NCBI GenBank assembly: GCA_965237765.1
Contig: OZ250157.1
Span: forward strand, 930,001-994,000
Direction of reading: 5' to 3'
Source of the DNA: WTGJ01 sp965237765
GTDB taxonomy: Bacteria; Chloroflexota; Anaerolineae; Aggregatilineales; Phototrophicaceae
DNA length: 64,000 bases
This document shows, in pieces, positions 1 to 8,683 of the stretch. Under the pieces are notes generated by a model. It was given only the letters and a program-made list of their open reading frames with translations, was not told the DNA's origin and ran no database searches. Every line of letters begins with the position of its first letter. Position 1 is the first letter of the stretch. A program made the translations under genes and the position numbers.

Positions 1-74
1 AGTTGCGCACGATCGACAAGATCGGCTTCCTCCAATTCTGCAAGCGCAACGGTATCAACGTTCGGCGGCTCTAA
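1..74 (+). CDS. C-terminal end of an unidentified protein (partial)
   Basis: The frame that starts at base 3 is open from the window edge to a TAA at 72-74 and gives 23 residues, ending KRNGINVRRL. The rest of the gene lies outside the window. The tail is basic and has one Cys. Too little is visible to name a family. It is called coding because it is open to the edge and stops about 95 bases before the next start, on the same strand. Confidence 0.4.
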   Translation, partial: LRTIDKIGFLQFCKRNGINVRRL

Positions 75-170
75 ACGAGTAAGCCGTGGCGCGCGAGTGC
101 CCGCTGACATCTGCCCTTCATCCTATCTCCACCCCGCCGGGGAACGCGCTCCGCTGAGGGAATATCCTTG

Positions 171-1691
171 ATGAGCGTCCTCGCGGCCTTAGAATCGCAC
201 ATCCAAATACAACCCAACCGCCCGGCCCTGCGCTTCCTCGCCGAAAACGATGCGCCAGCCCGCGCGCTCACTTATGGCGAGCTTGGTGCGGAACTGGCCG
301 CCACTACCGAATACCTGCGAGCGCTCGGCCTGCGCGCGGGCGACCGCCTGGCCCTCCAATTGCCAAAAGGGCTCTCTTTCATCCTGCTCCATTGGTCCGC
401 GCTGCGCCTGGGCGCCATCAGCCTGCCGCTCAACCCCACCTATCCCCGCGCCGAGCTGGCGTACTACCTGCGCGATGCCGGTGCGCGCTTCTTCTTCCGC
501 AGCGCCGAGATGCCGCCCTGCCCGGCCGATCTGCCCGAGCTGGAACGCGCATTCACTATCGCGCCCGACCATATCGAAGCCGCGCCGCCCTACCCCGCGG
601 CATCTTACGCAACCACGCCTCACCCGCACCCCGAACAGCCGGCCGTCATGATCTACACCAGCGGCACCACCGGCCGCCCCAAAGGCGCCGTGCTCACGCA
701 TCACAACCTCGCCGCCAACACGGCCGCCCTACACGAAGCCTGGGGCTGGCGGCGCGAGGACGTGCTGTTGCATGTCCTGCCGCTCTTTCACGTGCACGGC
801 CTATTCGTGGCGCTGCATGGCGCGCTCTACGCCGGCGCTGAAGCGCGAATCCGCCGCCTTTTCGACGCGGGCACGACGCTCGCCGACCTGAACAGCGGCG
901 AATATAGCGTCTTCATGGCCGTGCCCACCATCCACGCGCGCTTGCTCGAACACCCCGCCGCAGGCGCTTGTGACTTCTGCCATATGCGCCTGATGACCTC
1001 GGGTTCCGATCGGCTGCCGGATGCGGTCTTCGCCCAATTCGAAGAGCGTTTTGGCTATCGCCTGTTGGAGCGCTACGGCATGACGGAGACCGGTATGAAC
1101 CTCTCGAATCCGCTCCTTGGCGAGCGACGGCGCGGCTCGGTGGGGCGGCCGCTACCGGGGGTAGCCGCGCGCGTCGTGGCGAGAGAGAGCGGGGCCACCC
1201 TGGCTGATGGCGCGGTGGGCGAGCTGCAGATCCGCGGCGCGCACGTCTTCGCCGGTTATTGGCGGCGGCCAAAGCAAACGGCGGCGGCCTTCACGGCGGA
1301 TGGCTGGCTGCGCACGGGCGATCTGGCCGCGCACGCGGCGGATGGCTATTACACGCTCCACGGCCGCGCGGGCGATCTCATCATCAGCGGCGGTATGAAT
1401 GTCTATCCGCCAGAAGTCGAGCGCGCGCTGTCTGAGCATCCGGCGGTGGCGGCGGCAGCCGTGCTGGGTATTCCGGATGAGCGCTGGGGCGAACGGGCGC
1501 TGGCAGTCATCGCGCCGCGGGCGCCGCTGAGCGACGAGGCGGCGCTGGCGGCCGAGTTGCGTACGCACTGCCGCGCACGCCTGGCGCCTTACAAATGCCC
1601 GAAGGAGATACGATTCGTGGCCGCGCTACCGCGCAACGCGATGGGCAAGATACAAAAGGGGAAATTGCGCGCCCGCTTCGCGCCAGATTGA
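171..1691 (+). CDS. Acyl-CoA synthetase, malonyl-CoA synthetase (MatB)-like
   Basis: ANL-superfamily AMP-forming ligase of 506 residues, which adenylates a carboxylic acid and transfers it to CoA. The phosphate-binding loop TSGTTGRPKG lies near residue 163, the RYGMTE motif near 301, the GDL hinge region near 382 and the C-terminal catalytic Lys in GKIQKGKLR near 492. The segments LPLFHVHGLFVALH and RYGMTETGMNLSNP closely resemble MatB/ACSF3 malonyl-CoA synthetases, so malonate or methylmalonate is the likeliest substrate; this is inferred from motif similarity. The start is ATG 171, with GAGGG 10 bases upstream, rather than the adjacent TTG 168. A permease follows 42 bases downstream on the same strand. 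A general medium- or short-chain acyl-CoA synthetase remains possible. Confidence 0.8.
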   Translation: MSVLAALESHIQIQPNRPALRFLAENDAPARALTYGELGAELAATTEYLRALGLRAGDRLALQLPKGLSFILLHWSALRLGAISLPLNPTYPRAELAYYLRDAGARFFFRSAEMPPCPADLPELERAFTIAPDHIEAAPPYPAASYATTPHPHPEQPAVMIYTSGTTGRPKGAVLTHHNLAANTAALHEAWGWRREDVLLHVLPLFHVHGLFVALHGALYAGAEARIRRLFDAGTTLADLNSGEYSVFMAVPTIHARLLEHPAAGACDFCHMRLMTSGSDRLPDAVFAQFEERFGYRLLERYGMTETGMNLSNPLLGERRRGSVGRPLPGVAARVVARESGATLADGAVGELQIRGAHVFAGYWRRPKQTAAAFTADGWLRTGDLAAHAADGYYTLHGRAGDLIISGGMNVYPPEVERALSEHPAVAAAAVLGIPDERWGERALAVIAPRAPLSDEAALAAELRTHCRARLAPYKCPKEIRFVAALPRNAMGKIQKGKLRARFAPD

Positions 1692-1704
1692 GGGCCGCCC
1701 GCGC

Positions 1705-1737
1705 TATCATGCCCGCATGATCATCGTGCCCGCATGA
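1705..1737 (+). promoter_or_regulatory. -10 hexamer and 6-codon mini-ORF overlapping the permease start
   Basis: TATCAT at 1705-1710 lies six bases before an ATG at 1717. That ATG opens a six-codon frame (MIIVPA) whose TGA at 1735-1737 overlaps the permease ATG at 1734 as ATGA. The permease has no clear Shine-Dalgarno sequence, so translation may begin leaderless on the mini-ORF and restart at 1734. This is inference from spacing; a similar arrangement occurs at 16684-16725 and 30150-30179. Confidence 0.4.
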
Positions 1738-3308
1738 CCATCAGCCTCGCCGATACCCTCCTCTCAGCGGCGCCACCCCTGCTCGTCCTGCTGCTACTCG
1801 TCGTTCGCGGCTGGAGCGGCGCGCGCGCCGGTATGGCCGGTTGGCTGTTGGCGCTGGTGCTGGCAGTCGCTCATTTCGGCGCCGGCGGCGCGCTGCTCTT
1901 CTACGCCCACGCGCGCGCCCTCGCGCTCACGATCGACGTCGTCTACATCATCTGGGCGGCGCTGCTGCTCTACCTGCTCGTGCTGGAAGCGGGCGCCCTC
2001 AGCCGCATCGCCGCCTGGTTCGGTAGCCTGACCGACGATGCGGGCCTGCGCGTCCTGCTGCTCGGTTGGGTCTTCGCTTCCTTCTTGCAGGGCGTGGGTG
2101 GCTTCGGCGTGCCCATCGCGGTGGTCGCGCCGCTGCTGGTCGGGCTTGGCTTGCCGCCGCTGACGGCCGTCGTCATCCCCAGCATCGGCCATTCCTGGGC
2201 GGTAACCTTCGGCTCGCTCGGCTCGTCCTTCATCGCTTTATTGGGCGTTACGGGCGCGGAGGCACTGGCGGTCGGCCCGCCGACGGCCGTCCTGCTCGGC
2301 GGAGCGGCTTTCGGCTGCGGCGCGCTGGTCGCCCATGCCTATGGTGGCTGGCCGGCGCTGCGGCGCGCGCTGCCGGCCGTGCTCGTCATCGGCGCCGTCA
2401 TGGCCCTCACGCAATACGCGCTGGTGCGCCTGGATTTCTGGCGCCTCGGGGCGACCGGCGCCGGCCTGGCGGGGACGGCCACCGCCCTTGCCTGGACGCG
2501 CTGGCGTCGCCAAAAAGCGCTCGGCCCACCGCCAGCCAGCACGCAGCCGCCCGCCGCTCCTTCGCTCGCGCTGGCCATCGTCGGCTATGCCGCGCTGGTG
2601 CTCCTGGCCTTCCTGGTGAAAGGGATCCCACCGCTGGCGGAGGCGCTCGGCAGCTGGCGGCTGAGCGTGGCCATCCCGGCCGTGACGACCGCGCGCGGTT
2701 GGGAGACGGCGGCGACCGCTTCCCTGGGTATCGCGCCGCTGACGCACACGGGCTCGGTTTTGTTGGCGAGCGCGCTGTTGGCCGCCGCCCTCTATCGCCG
2801 CGCGGGCTTACTGGCAGCGGGCAGCGGCCGGCGCCTCCTCAACGGCACTTTCCAACGCGGCCGCCGCAGCGCCCTCGGCATCTTGACCATGATGATGATG
2901 GCCCTGGTCATGGCCAACGCCGGCATGACGCGCGCGCTGGCGGAAGGGCTGAGCAGGGCCGTGCCGGCCGAACTCTACGGCTTCATCGCCACGACAATCG
3001 GCGCCATCGGCGCTTTCATGACCGGTAGCAACACCAATTCCAACGCCGTCTTCGGCGCCCTACAGCGCGACGCGGCTCTCCTGCTCGGGCTCAGCGTGCC
3101 CTGGGTGTTAGCCCTGCAAACGGCGAGCGGCGCCCTATCCAGCATGCTCGCGCCGGCCAAAATCCTGGTCGGGATGAGCACCGTCGGCCTCCGCCCGGGA
3201 GACACCGCTGGCGCGGAGGGCCAGGCGTTGCGCCACCTGCTGAAATACGGCGGCGCGTTGCTCGTGGGCATCACCGTGCTCGCCTACGCTATCGGCGGTT
3301 TAGGCTGA
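1734..3308 (+). CDS. lctP: L-lactate permease family transporter
   Basis: Integral membrane protein of 524 residues with about a dozen hydrophobic segments, belonging to the lactate permease (LctP/LldP) family, which imports lactate or glycolate with protons. The family signatures are clear: GVGGFGVPIAVVAPLLVGLG near residue 120, the IGHSWAVTFGSLGSSF segment after it, and the C-terminal TGSNTNSN and LAPAKILVGMSTVGL segments. Length is close to the usual 530-560. It lies 42 bases after the acyl-CoA synthetase on the same strand, so the two may share a message for uptake and activation of small carboxylates, although a possible own promoter sits in the gap. The substrate (lactate, glycolate or another acid) cannot be read from sequence. 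Confidence 0.85.
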   Translation: MTISLADTLLSAAPPLLVLLLLVVRGWSGARAGMAGWLLALVLAVAHFGAGGALLFYAHARALALTIDVVYIIWAALLLYLLVLEAGALSRIAAWFGSLTDDAGLRVLLLGWVFASFLQGVGGFGVPIAVVAPLLVGLGLPPLTAVVIPSIGHSWAVTFGSLGSSFIALLGVTGAEALAVGPPTAVLLGGAAFGCGALVAHAYGGWPALRRALPAVLVIGAVMALTQYALVRLDFWRLGATGAGLAGTATALAWTRWRRQKALGPPPASTQPPAAPSLALAIVGYAALVLLAFLVKGIPPLAEALGSWRLSVAIPAVTTARGWETAATASLGIAPLTHTGSVLLASALLAAALYRRAGLLAAGSGRRLLNGTFQRGRRSALGILTMMMMALVMANAGMTRALAEGLSRAVPAELYGFIATTIGAIGAFMTGSNTNSNAVFGALQRDAALLLGLSVPWVLALQTASGALSSMLAPAKILVGMSTVGLRPGDTAGAEGQALRHLLKYGGALLVGITVLAYAIGGLG

Positions 3309-3378
3309 GGGCCGCTCGAAAGCAGCGAGCGGGCGCAGCGGCGCGCTCACCGCGCTACCACCTGCCCGCATTCCGCAT

Positions 3379-3384
3379 TACACT
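3379..3384 (+). promoter_or_regulatory. -10 hexamer for leaderless FAD oxidoreductase mRNA
   Basis: TACACT lies six bases before the ATG at 3391, which puts the expected transcription start at or next to the start codon. There is no TTGACA-like box 17 bases upstream and no Shine-Dalgarno sequence. The prediction rests on spacing alone. Confidence 0.35.
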
Positions 3385-3390
3385 GCCTCC

Positions 3391-4749
3391 ATGGCGAACC
3401 CGCGCCCCCTCCGCATTGGCATCCTTGGCGCTGGCGTCGCCGGCCTCGCCGCCGCCTGGGATATCGCCCGCGCCGGCCACCATGTCGAATGTTACGAAGC
3501 CGCGCCGCAAGTCGGCGGCCTCGCTGCCGGCTTCCGCGAGCCCGAGTGGGATTGGTCACTCGAGAAATTCTACCACCACTGGTTCACCAACGACGACGAC
3601 GCACTGCGCCTCATCGAAGAGATCGGCGCGCGCGATCGCCTGCGCATCCTGCGCCCCAAGACGCGCGTCTGGATCGATGGCGCCGCCTACCGCACGGAAA
3701 TTTCGCCGGCCTCGCTGCGCCTTCCCCTTTCGCCAATCGCCCTTGCGCGTATGGCGCTCGCGGTGCTCTACTTGAAATTCACGCGCAATTGGCGCGCGCT
3801 GGAGGGCATAACGGCCGACCGCTGGCTGCGGCGTTGGCTGGGCGAAGAAGCCTACGAGCGCCTCTTCCGCCCCCTGCTCATCGGCAAATTCGCCGACGAA
3901 TACGACCGCGTCAATATGGCCTGGCTATGGGCGCGCACCGTCAAGCGGACGGCGCGGCTGGCGACCTTTACTGGCGGCTTTCAAGCCTTCAACGAAGCCC
4001 TCGCCGCCGCCGTAACCGAGCAGGGCGCGCGCATCCATCTGAATACCCCTGTGCAATCCTTCCAATACCGCGACGGCCAGCCCACCCTGCAGCTCGCTGA
4101 TGGCCCCGAACGCTTCGACCGCGTGCTCATCACCGGCTCGCCGCGCCTGTTGTTGCGCCTGGCGCCCACCCTGGCGGAGACGGATTATGGCGCGCAGCTC
4201 CGCTCGTTGCGCAGCATGGGCGCCGTCTGCGCGATCTTTTCGCTGCGGGAGCAGCTGATGACCGATGGCACCTATTGGCTCTCGTTACCGGCCAATAGCG
4301 CCGACAAAACGCGCAACGAATTCCCCTTCCTCGTGCTCGTCGAGCACACGAATTTCGTCGACCGCGCCCATTTCAACGGCGAGCACCTGGTGTATTGTGG
4401 CGATTACATACCAAGCGATCACGAATATTTTCAGCTCAGCGAGGAGGAACTGCTCGCCAGATTCCGAAGCGCCCTGGTCCGCGTGAACCCCAATTTCCGG
4501 CCGGAATGGCTGCGGCGCTCCTGGCTCTTCCGCACACCCTACGCCCAGCCCGTGCCCGCCCTCCACCACAGCGCCAATATCCCCAGTATCGAGACGCCAT
4601 TGCCGGGCCTGTATTGGGTGAGCATGAGCCAGGTCTACCCCTGGGACCGCGGCACCAATTACGCCATAGAGCTGGCGCGCCGCGCGGCCGCCCTCATGCT
4701 GGCGGCGTCCGCGCCTATAATGGCCGATACGAACGACGAGCCCCTGTGA
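3391..4749 (+). CDS. NAD(P)/FAD-dependent amine-oxidase-like oxidoreductase
   Basis: Flavoprotein of 452 residues. The N-terminal dinucleotide fold has GxGxxG at residues 13-18 (GAGVAG), followed by an Arg/Glu-rich FAD-binding stretch and VGGLAAGF. The C-terminus has the PWDRGTNYAIELARRAA type FAD-contact segment seen in protoporphyrinogen-oxidase- and phytoene-desaturase-like enzymes. Proteins of this subfamily often sit beside sugar-nucleotide and glycan genes, and here a UDP-glucose dehydrogenase follows within 600 bases. The substrate is not known. The gene is followed after 5 bases by a small membrane protein, so the two are probably co-transcribed. Confidence 0.75.
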   Translation: MANPRPLRIGILGAGVAGLAAAWDIARAGHHVECYEAAPQVGGLAAGFREPEWDWSLEKFYHHWFTNDDDALRLIEEIGARDRLRILRPKTRVWIDGAAYRTEISPASLRLPLSPIALARMALAVLYLKFTRNWRALEGITADRWLRRWLGEEAYERLFRPLLIGKFADEYDRVNMAWLWARTVKRTARLATFTGGFQAFNEALAAAVTEQGARIHLNTPVQSFQYRDGQPTLQLADGPERFDRVLITGSPRLLLRLAPTLAETDYGAQLRSLRSMGAVCAIFSLREQLMTDGTYWLSLPANSADKTRNEFPFLVLVEHTNFVDRAHFNGEHLVYCGDYIPSDHEYFQLSEEELLARFRSALVRVNPNFRPEWLRRSWLFRTPYAQPVPALHHSANIPSIETPLPGLYWVSMSQVYPWDRGTNYAIELARRAAALMLAASAPIMADTNDEPL

Positions 4750-4754
4750 GCGCC

Positions 4755-5267
4755 ATGCAAAATCGCCAGCAAATCCTCGACTTCGCGCGGCAGATGCTCC
4801 GCGAAAAACGCTACGACGAGGCGCGTAAGCTGTTGCGGGTCTTGCCAGCGGATGACGAGACGGCGCAGCAATGGCTCGCCCAGATCGAAGAGCGCGAGCG
4901 CGCTGAAACGGAAGCGAGCACGGCCCTGGCCGCTGGCCCGATGGCGAAAACGCGCCGCCATGGCCGTTCGCTGGGCGAATTGCTGCGCGGTTCACAGCGC
5001 CAATCGCGGCAGCAACCGCGCGCGCCCAAACCCGCAAAGCGCGCCGAACACCCGCTGGCCGCGCCGTCCGAGCCCGAACCCCCCGCGCCGCCGCCAACAA
5101 CCCACGCCACCCCGGATGTCATCTTCCCCAGCGAGGAAATGGGCGAAGGCACGCCCAAAATTCACCCGGAGGAGCTGCAGGTGGGCGCCATCCTGACGCG
5201 CTCCCTGGTGCTGGCGAGCGTCGTCATCGGCGTGGTGCTGCTCATATTGCTCTTCTTAGGGGGCTGA
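4755..5267 (+). CDS. Small tail-anchored protein of unknown function
   Basis: A 170-residue protein that starts at ATG 4755, five bases after the oxidoreductase stop. The N-terminal 50 residues are helical and resemble a TPR-like unit (MLREKRYDEARKLLRVLP). A basic Arg/Gln/Pro-rich linker follows, and a single hydrophobic segment of about 20 residues ends at the C-terminus (VVIGVVLLILLFLGG), so it should be anchored in the membrane by its tail. The same frame is open further upstream inside the oxidoreductase, but that part is antisense-like noise, and ATG 4755 is chosen for its spacing. No family is recognised. It sits between the FAD oxidoreductase and ugd. Confidence 0.65.
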   Translation: MQNRQQILDFARQMLREKRYDEARKLLRVLPADDETAQQWLAQIEERERAETEASTALAAGPMAKTRRHGRSLGELLRGSQRQSRQQPRAPKPAKRAEHPLAAPSEPEPPAPPPTTHATPDVIFPSEEMGEGTPKIHPEELQVGAILTRSLVLASVVIGVVLLILLFLGG

Positions 5268-5300
5268 AACAATCAGGACGACCATGAGCGAGGAAACAAG

Positions 5301-6626
5301 ATGCGCAATATCTGTGTGATTGGCGCGGGCTACGTCGGTATGGTAACAGCCGCCTGCTTCGCGGACCTCGGCAACCGAGTTACTGTCGTGGAAATCGACG
5401 CCAGCAAGCTGGAGCGCCTGCGCGCGGGCGAGATGCCGATCTTCGAGCCCGGCCTGAGCGAGCTGGTGGCGCGCAACCGACAACAAGGGCGGCTAATCTT
5501 CACGGAGTCCTACGCGGAAGGGCTGCACGAGGCGGGTTACGCCTTCATATGCGTCGGCACGCCGGCGACGGCCAACGGCGAACCCGATATGCGCTACATC
5601 CAAAGCGCGGCCGAATCCATCGCCGGCGCGATGACTCATCCGCTCCTGGTCATCAACAAATCCACCGTGCCCGTCGGCACTGGCGACTGGGTGGCCGATA
5701 TCATCCGCGCGAACCTGCCACAACCGATCGAATTCGCCGTTGTCAGCTGCCCAGAATTCCTACGCGAAGGGGCGGCCATCGCCGATTTCTTGCACCCGGA
5801 CCGCATCGTGCTCGGCGCAACCGATGACGAGGCGGCGGAGGCGGTCGCCCAGCTCTTCTTCCCCTTGCGCGCGCCGCTGATGATTACCGATTTGCGCACG
5901 GCGGAGATGATTAAATACGCCTCCAACGCCTTCCTCGCCGCCCGCGTCAGCTTCATCAACGAAGTCGCCACCATTTGCGAGCGCGTCGGCGCCGATATCC
6001 AGGAAGTGGCGCAGGGCATGGGCTACGACCCGCGCATCAGCCCGCATTTCTTGCAGGCGGGTCTCGGCTTCGGCGGCAGCTGCTTCCCAAAAGACATCCT
6101 GGCGCTGGCGACAGTGGCCAAGCAGCAGGGCCTGCAACCACAAATGATGGAGGCGATACTGAGCGTCAACCAGCGGCGGCCCGGCCAGCTCGTCGCCCAG
6201 CTGCGGGAAACGCTGGGCGAGCTGCGCGGCGCGATCGTCGGCGTGCTCGGCCTATCCTTCAAAGAGAATACCGATGACATCCGCGAATCGCCCTCGCTCG
6301 CGCTGGCGGGGGAATTGTTGGCGGCGGGCGCCGACGCGCGCGGTTATGACCCTGTCGCCGGCGAGGTCGTGCGCGCGGCCATGCCCCGGCTGCAACTCGC
6401 TAGCGATGCCTATGCCCTGGCGGAGGGGGCGGACGCGCTCGTCGTCGGCACGGCCTGGAACGAATTCAAACACCTGGATATGTCCCGCATCCGCGCCAGC
6501 ATGCGCCGCCCGGTCCTGCTCGATGGGCGCAATATCTACGATCCGCACACGATGCGCGAGCTTGGTTTCGAATACCGCGGCGTCGGACGCGGACAAACCG
6601 CACTCGCACCAACGACCAATCACTAA
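5301..6626 (+). CDS. ugd: UDP-glucose 6-dehydrogenase
   Basis: Enzyme of 441 residues that oxidises UDP-glucose to UDP-glucuronate with two NAD+. The N-terminal Rossmann motif GAGYVG is at residues 8-13. The catalytic Cys261 lies in GFGGSCFPKD, the family signature, and the C-terminal UDP-binding domain includes LGLSFKENTDDIRESPS. Length is typical of the UDP-glucose/GDP-mannose dehydrogenase family. GAGGAAACAAG just before the ATG serves as ribosome binding site. With the nucleotide-sugar epimerase at 16785-17756 and the nucleotidyltransferase at 19761-21086, it points to an acidic surface glycan. Confidence 0.92.
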   Translation: MRNICVIGAGYVGMVTAACFADLGNRVTVVEIDASKLERLRAGEMPIFEPGLSELVARNRQQGRLIFTESYAEGLHEAGYAFICVGTPATANGEPDMRYIQSAAESIAGAMTHPLLVINKSTVPVGTGDWVADIIRANLPQPIEFAVVSCPEFLREGAAIADFLHPDRIVLGATDDEAAEAVAQLFFPLRAPLMITDLRTAEMIKYASNAFLAARVSFINEVATICERVGADIQEVAQGMGYDPRISPHFLQAGLGFGGSCFPKDILALATVAKQQGLQPQMMEAILSVNQRRPGQLVAQLRETLGELRGAIVGVLGLSFKENTDDIRESPSLALAGELLAAGADARGYDPVAGEVVRAAMPRLQLASDAYALAEGADALVVGTAWNEFKHLDMSRIRASMRRPVLLDGRNIYDPHTMRELGFEYRGVGRGQTALAPTTNH

Positions 6627-6633
6627 CGCGCAT

Positions 6634-6662
6634 TTGTAATTCGCCATTCCCCTCGTTATAAT
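6634..6662 (+). promoter_or_regulatory. lexA promoter
   Basis: TTGTAA at 6634-6639 and a perfect TATAAT at 6657-6662 are separated by 17 bases, giving a good housekeeping promoter 27 bases before the lexA start. Confidence 0.7.
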
Positions 6663-6663
6663 A

Positions 6664-6675
6664 GAACAACTATTC
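6664..6675 (+). promoter_or_regulatory. LexA box (SOS operator) overlapping the lexA transcription start
   Basis: GAACAACTATTC matches the Gram-positive SOS box GAAC-N4-GTTC with one mismatch. It begins two bases after the TATAAT box, so it covers the expected transcription start. This fits autorepression of lexA. Single-site evidence only. Confidence 0.55.
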
Positions 6676-6689
6676 GCGCGGGGGCGACG

Positions 6690-7358
6690 ATGAAAACTTT
6701 CGAACAGCTATCCGAGCGGCAGCGCAAAATGCTGCGCTTCATGTCCGGCTTTATGGACACCCGGGGCTACCCGCCGAGCATCCGCGAAATCGGCGATGCG
6801 GCGGACATCAGCTCTACCTCCGTCGTGAACTACAACCTGAACAAGCTGGTGCAGGCGGGCTTTTTGGGGCGGCAGCAGCGCGTCTCGCGCGGGTTGCGCT
6901 TGCTGCGGGAATTCCCCGGCAGGGTCATGTCGCGCCATGTCTCCAACGAAGGGCCGCAATACCCCATCCCCTTGCTCGGGCGCATCGTGGCCAGCGAGCC
7001 CGTGCCCGTGCCCGAAGAAGCGCTGATAGAGGACTATGTCAACGTGCCTGCCCTCTGGCTGCAGCACGAAGACCCCACCGAAGTCTTCGCCCTCACCGTG
7101 AGCGGTGATTCGATGATCGACGCGATGATCCAGGATGGCGATACCGTGCTGCTGCGCCGCCAACAAACCGCCAACGATGGCGACCTGGTCGCCGTCTGGC
7201 TGCTCGAGCGCGACGAAACGACGCTGAAGCATTTCTATCAGGAAGGCGAGCGGGTGCGCCTGCAACCCGCCCACCCGCTCATGGAGCCGATTTATGTGGA
7301 CGCGCGCCAGCTGCTCGTCCAGGGCAAAGTGCTGCATGTGATGCGCGCCCTGCAGTAA
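6690..7358 (+). CDS. lexA: LexA repressor
   Basis: SOS repressor of 222 residues. The N-terminal winged helix (LSERQRKMLRFM, then GYPPSIREIGDAADISSTSV) binds DNA. The C-terminal S24 peptidase domain has the nucleophile Ser141 in SGDSM and the general base Lys180 in TTLKHF. The self-cleavage site, usually Ala-Gly, reads Ala101-Ser102 here (GRIVASEP), which is unusual. The 40-residue distance from cleavage site to Ser is close to that in E. coli. It is expressed from its own promoter with an overlapping LexA-like box at 6664-6675. It should control the DNA damage response of this organism. Confidence 0.92.
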   Translation: MKTFEQLSERQRKMLRFMSGFMDTRGYPPSIREIGDAADISSTSVVNYNLNKLVQAGFLGRQQRVSRGLRLLREFPGRVMSRHVSNEGPQYPIPLLGRIVASEPVPVPEEALIEDYVNVPALWLQHEDPTEVFALTVSGDSMIDAMIQDGDTVLLRRQQTANDGDLVAVWLLERDETTLKHFYQEGERVRLQPAHPLMEPIYVDARQLLVQGKVLHVMRALQ

Positions 7359-7415
7359 CCAACGTAACAACGGCAATTTCAGCAATTCGACCGGGTAAGT
7401 GCTGGCTTCCCGCCC

Positions 7416-8657
7416 CTAGTCTACCAACCCTGCCAACCGCTCTCTAAAGCGTTCCCCCAATAGCGTTTCCAGATGCGGCGTAACGCCCCAAAATTTCGCC
7501 AGCTGGCGGTATTCGGCGGCCGCTCGCCCTCTGGCGGCCCCATCCGCCCGCGCTCGCAATTGCGCCCGCAGCATCAGGTTGCGGTCTGTATGCTCGCTGC
7601 CGATGAATTCCACCACCGCGCAGCGGTAGCCCATAATCTCGAGCGCTAGCGCCCGCAGCGCATCCGTGAGCAAATCGCCCAGGCGTTGCTCCAGGATGCC
7701 ATGGCGCTGCACGGGCACAAAGGGCGCGGCCGGCCGCAATTGCGCCTGCAAATGATGATGGCAACAGGGCGCCACCAGCATCAAACGCGCGCCGCTGCGG
7801 ATGCCGAGCGCCAACGCCTCGTCCGTCGCCGTATCGCAAGCGTGCAGGGCGAGCAGGATATCCGCCGCCGCCGCCGGCTCGTAATCGCGGATGGCGCTTG
7901 CATGGAATTCTGCCGCGCTGAATTCCGCGCCTGCCAGCCCCAGCCGCTCCGCGAGCGAGCGCGCCTTTTCGATGAGCGCCGCGTTCTGGTCAATGCCCGT
8001 CAGCTGCGTGGGGATGCCGCATTTCGCTGCCAGATAATGTTGCGCCGCGAAGGAGAGCGTGGCGGAACCGCAGGCGCAATCCAGCAGGCGCAGCGGGCGC
8101 CCTTCCGCTGACGACCCATCCAGGCCGGCGCGCGCGTGCTCCAATTGCGTGAGGAATTCATTGATCTGGCGGAATTTGGCCCGTTGGCGAGCGCGAATGC
8201 GTCCATTCGCCGTCATCACGCCGATGGCGATGAGGAAAGGATCCGGGCGATCGGCGGGCAGCGGCACGGCAGGCTGGTGGTCGTGCGCCAACGATGGCGG
8301 CGTCAAGGGTTCGGCGCGCTGCTCCCAGCGAACTTGCGGGCGTCCTTTGCGGCTGAATTGCACCACGCAACGTTCCCCGCTCTCTTCCAGCACCAACGAG
8401 CGCAGGCGCAGGGAGAGATGCTCCCGCAAACGCGCCTCGGCTTCATCAACGCGCAGGTTCACCGTATGGTCGCGGCGGGGATAGGTGTAGACGAATTGCC
8501 AACGGCGCTCGCCGCGCAGCTCGATGGGCCGCGCGCTCAGCTCCCGCCACTCACCTTCGTCCTGACGATGGACGCGCCGCCGCAAGCGCAACCCGAGCGC
8601 CTTACCCGAGCACAGGCGGGACCAGAGAAAATCGGGATACGTCAAATCGTCCGACAT
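7416..8657 (-). CDS. SAM-dependent methyltransferase, PF13679-like
   Basis: Protein of 413 residues with an uncharacterised N-terminal half and a Rossmann methyltransferase domain in the C-terminal half. Motif I is LLDCACGSATLSF near residue 195, followed by TGIDQN. The late motifs LHACDTATDEAL and APCCHHHL are typical of the Methyltransf_32 group (GSTCD and TRM13-like), many of which act on RNA; the target here is unknown. A TATACT box on the same strand lies 9 bases before the ATG, suggesting a very short leader. It converges with lexA and lies downstream of the phosphotransferase gene on the same strand, with 26 bases between them. Confidence 0.7.
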   Translation of the reverse strand: MSDDLTYPDFLWSRLCSGKALGLRLRRRVHRQDEGEWRELSARPIELRGERRWQFVYTYPRRDHTVNLRVDEAEARLREHLSLRLRSLVLEESGERCVVQFSRKGRPQVRWEQRAEPLTPPSLAHDHQPAVPLPADRPDPFLIAIGVMTANGRIRARQRAKFRQINEFLTQLEHARAGLDGSSAEGRPLRLLDCACGSATLSFAAQHYLAAKCGIPTQLTGIDQNAALIEKARSLAERLGLAGAEFSAAEFHASAIRDYEPAAAADILLALHACDTATDEALALGIRSGARLMLVAPCCHHHLQAQLRPAAPFVPVQRHGILEQRLGDLLTDALRALALEIMGYRCAVVEFIGSEHTDRNLMLRAQLRARADGAARGRAAAEYRQLAKFWGVTPHLETLLGERFRERLAGLVD

Positions 8658-8683
8658 GCTACGGTAAGTATACGCGCCGCCGC

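Noticed and set aside
2066..3028. Plus-strand open frame of 320 codons inside the lactate permease gene
   Set aside because: Alternative frame of a gene with clear family motifs; Arg/Ala/Gly-rich with no domains.
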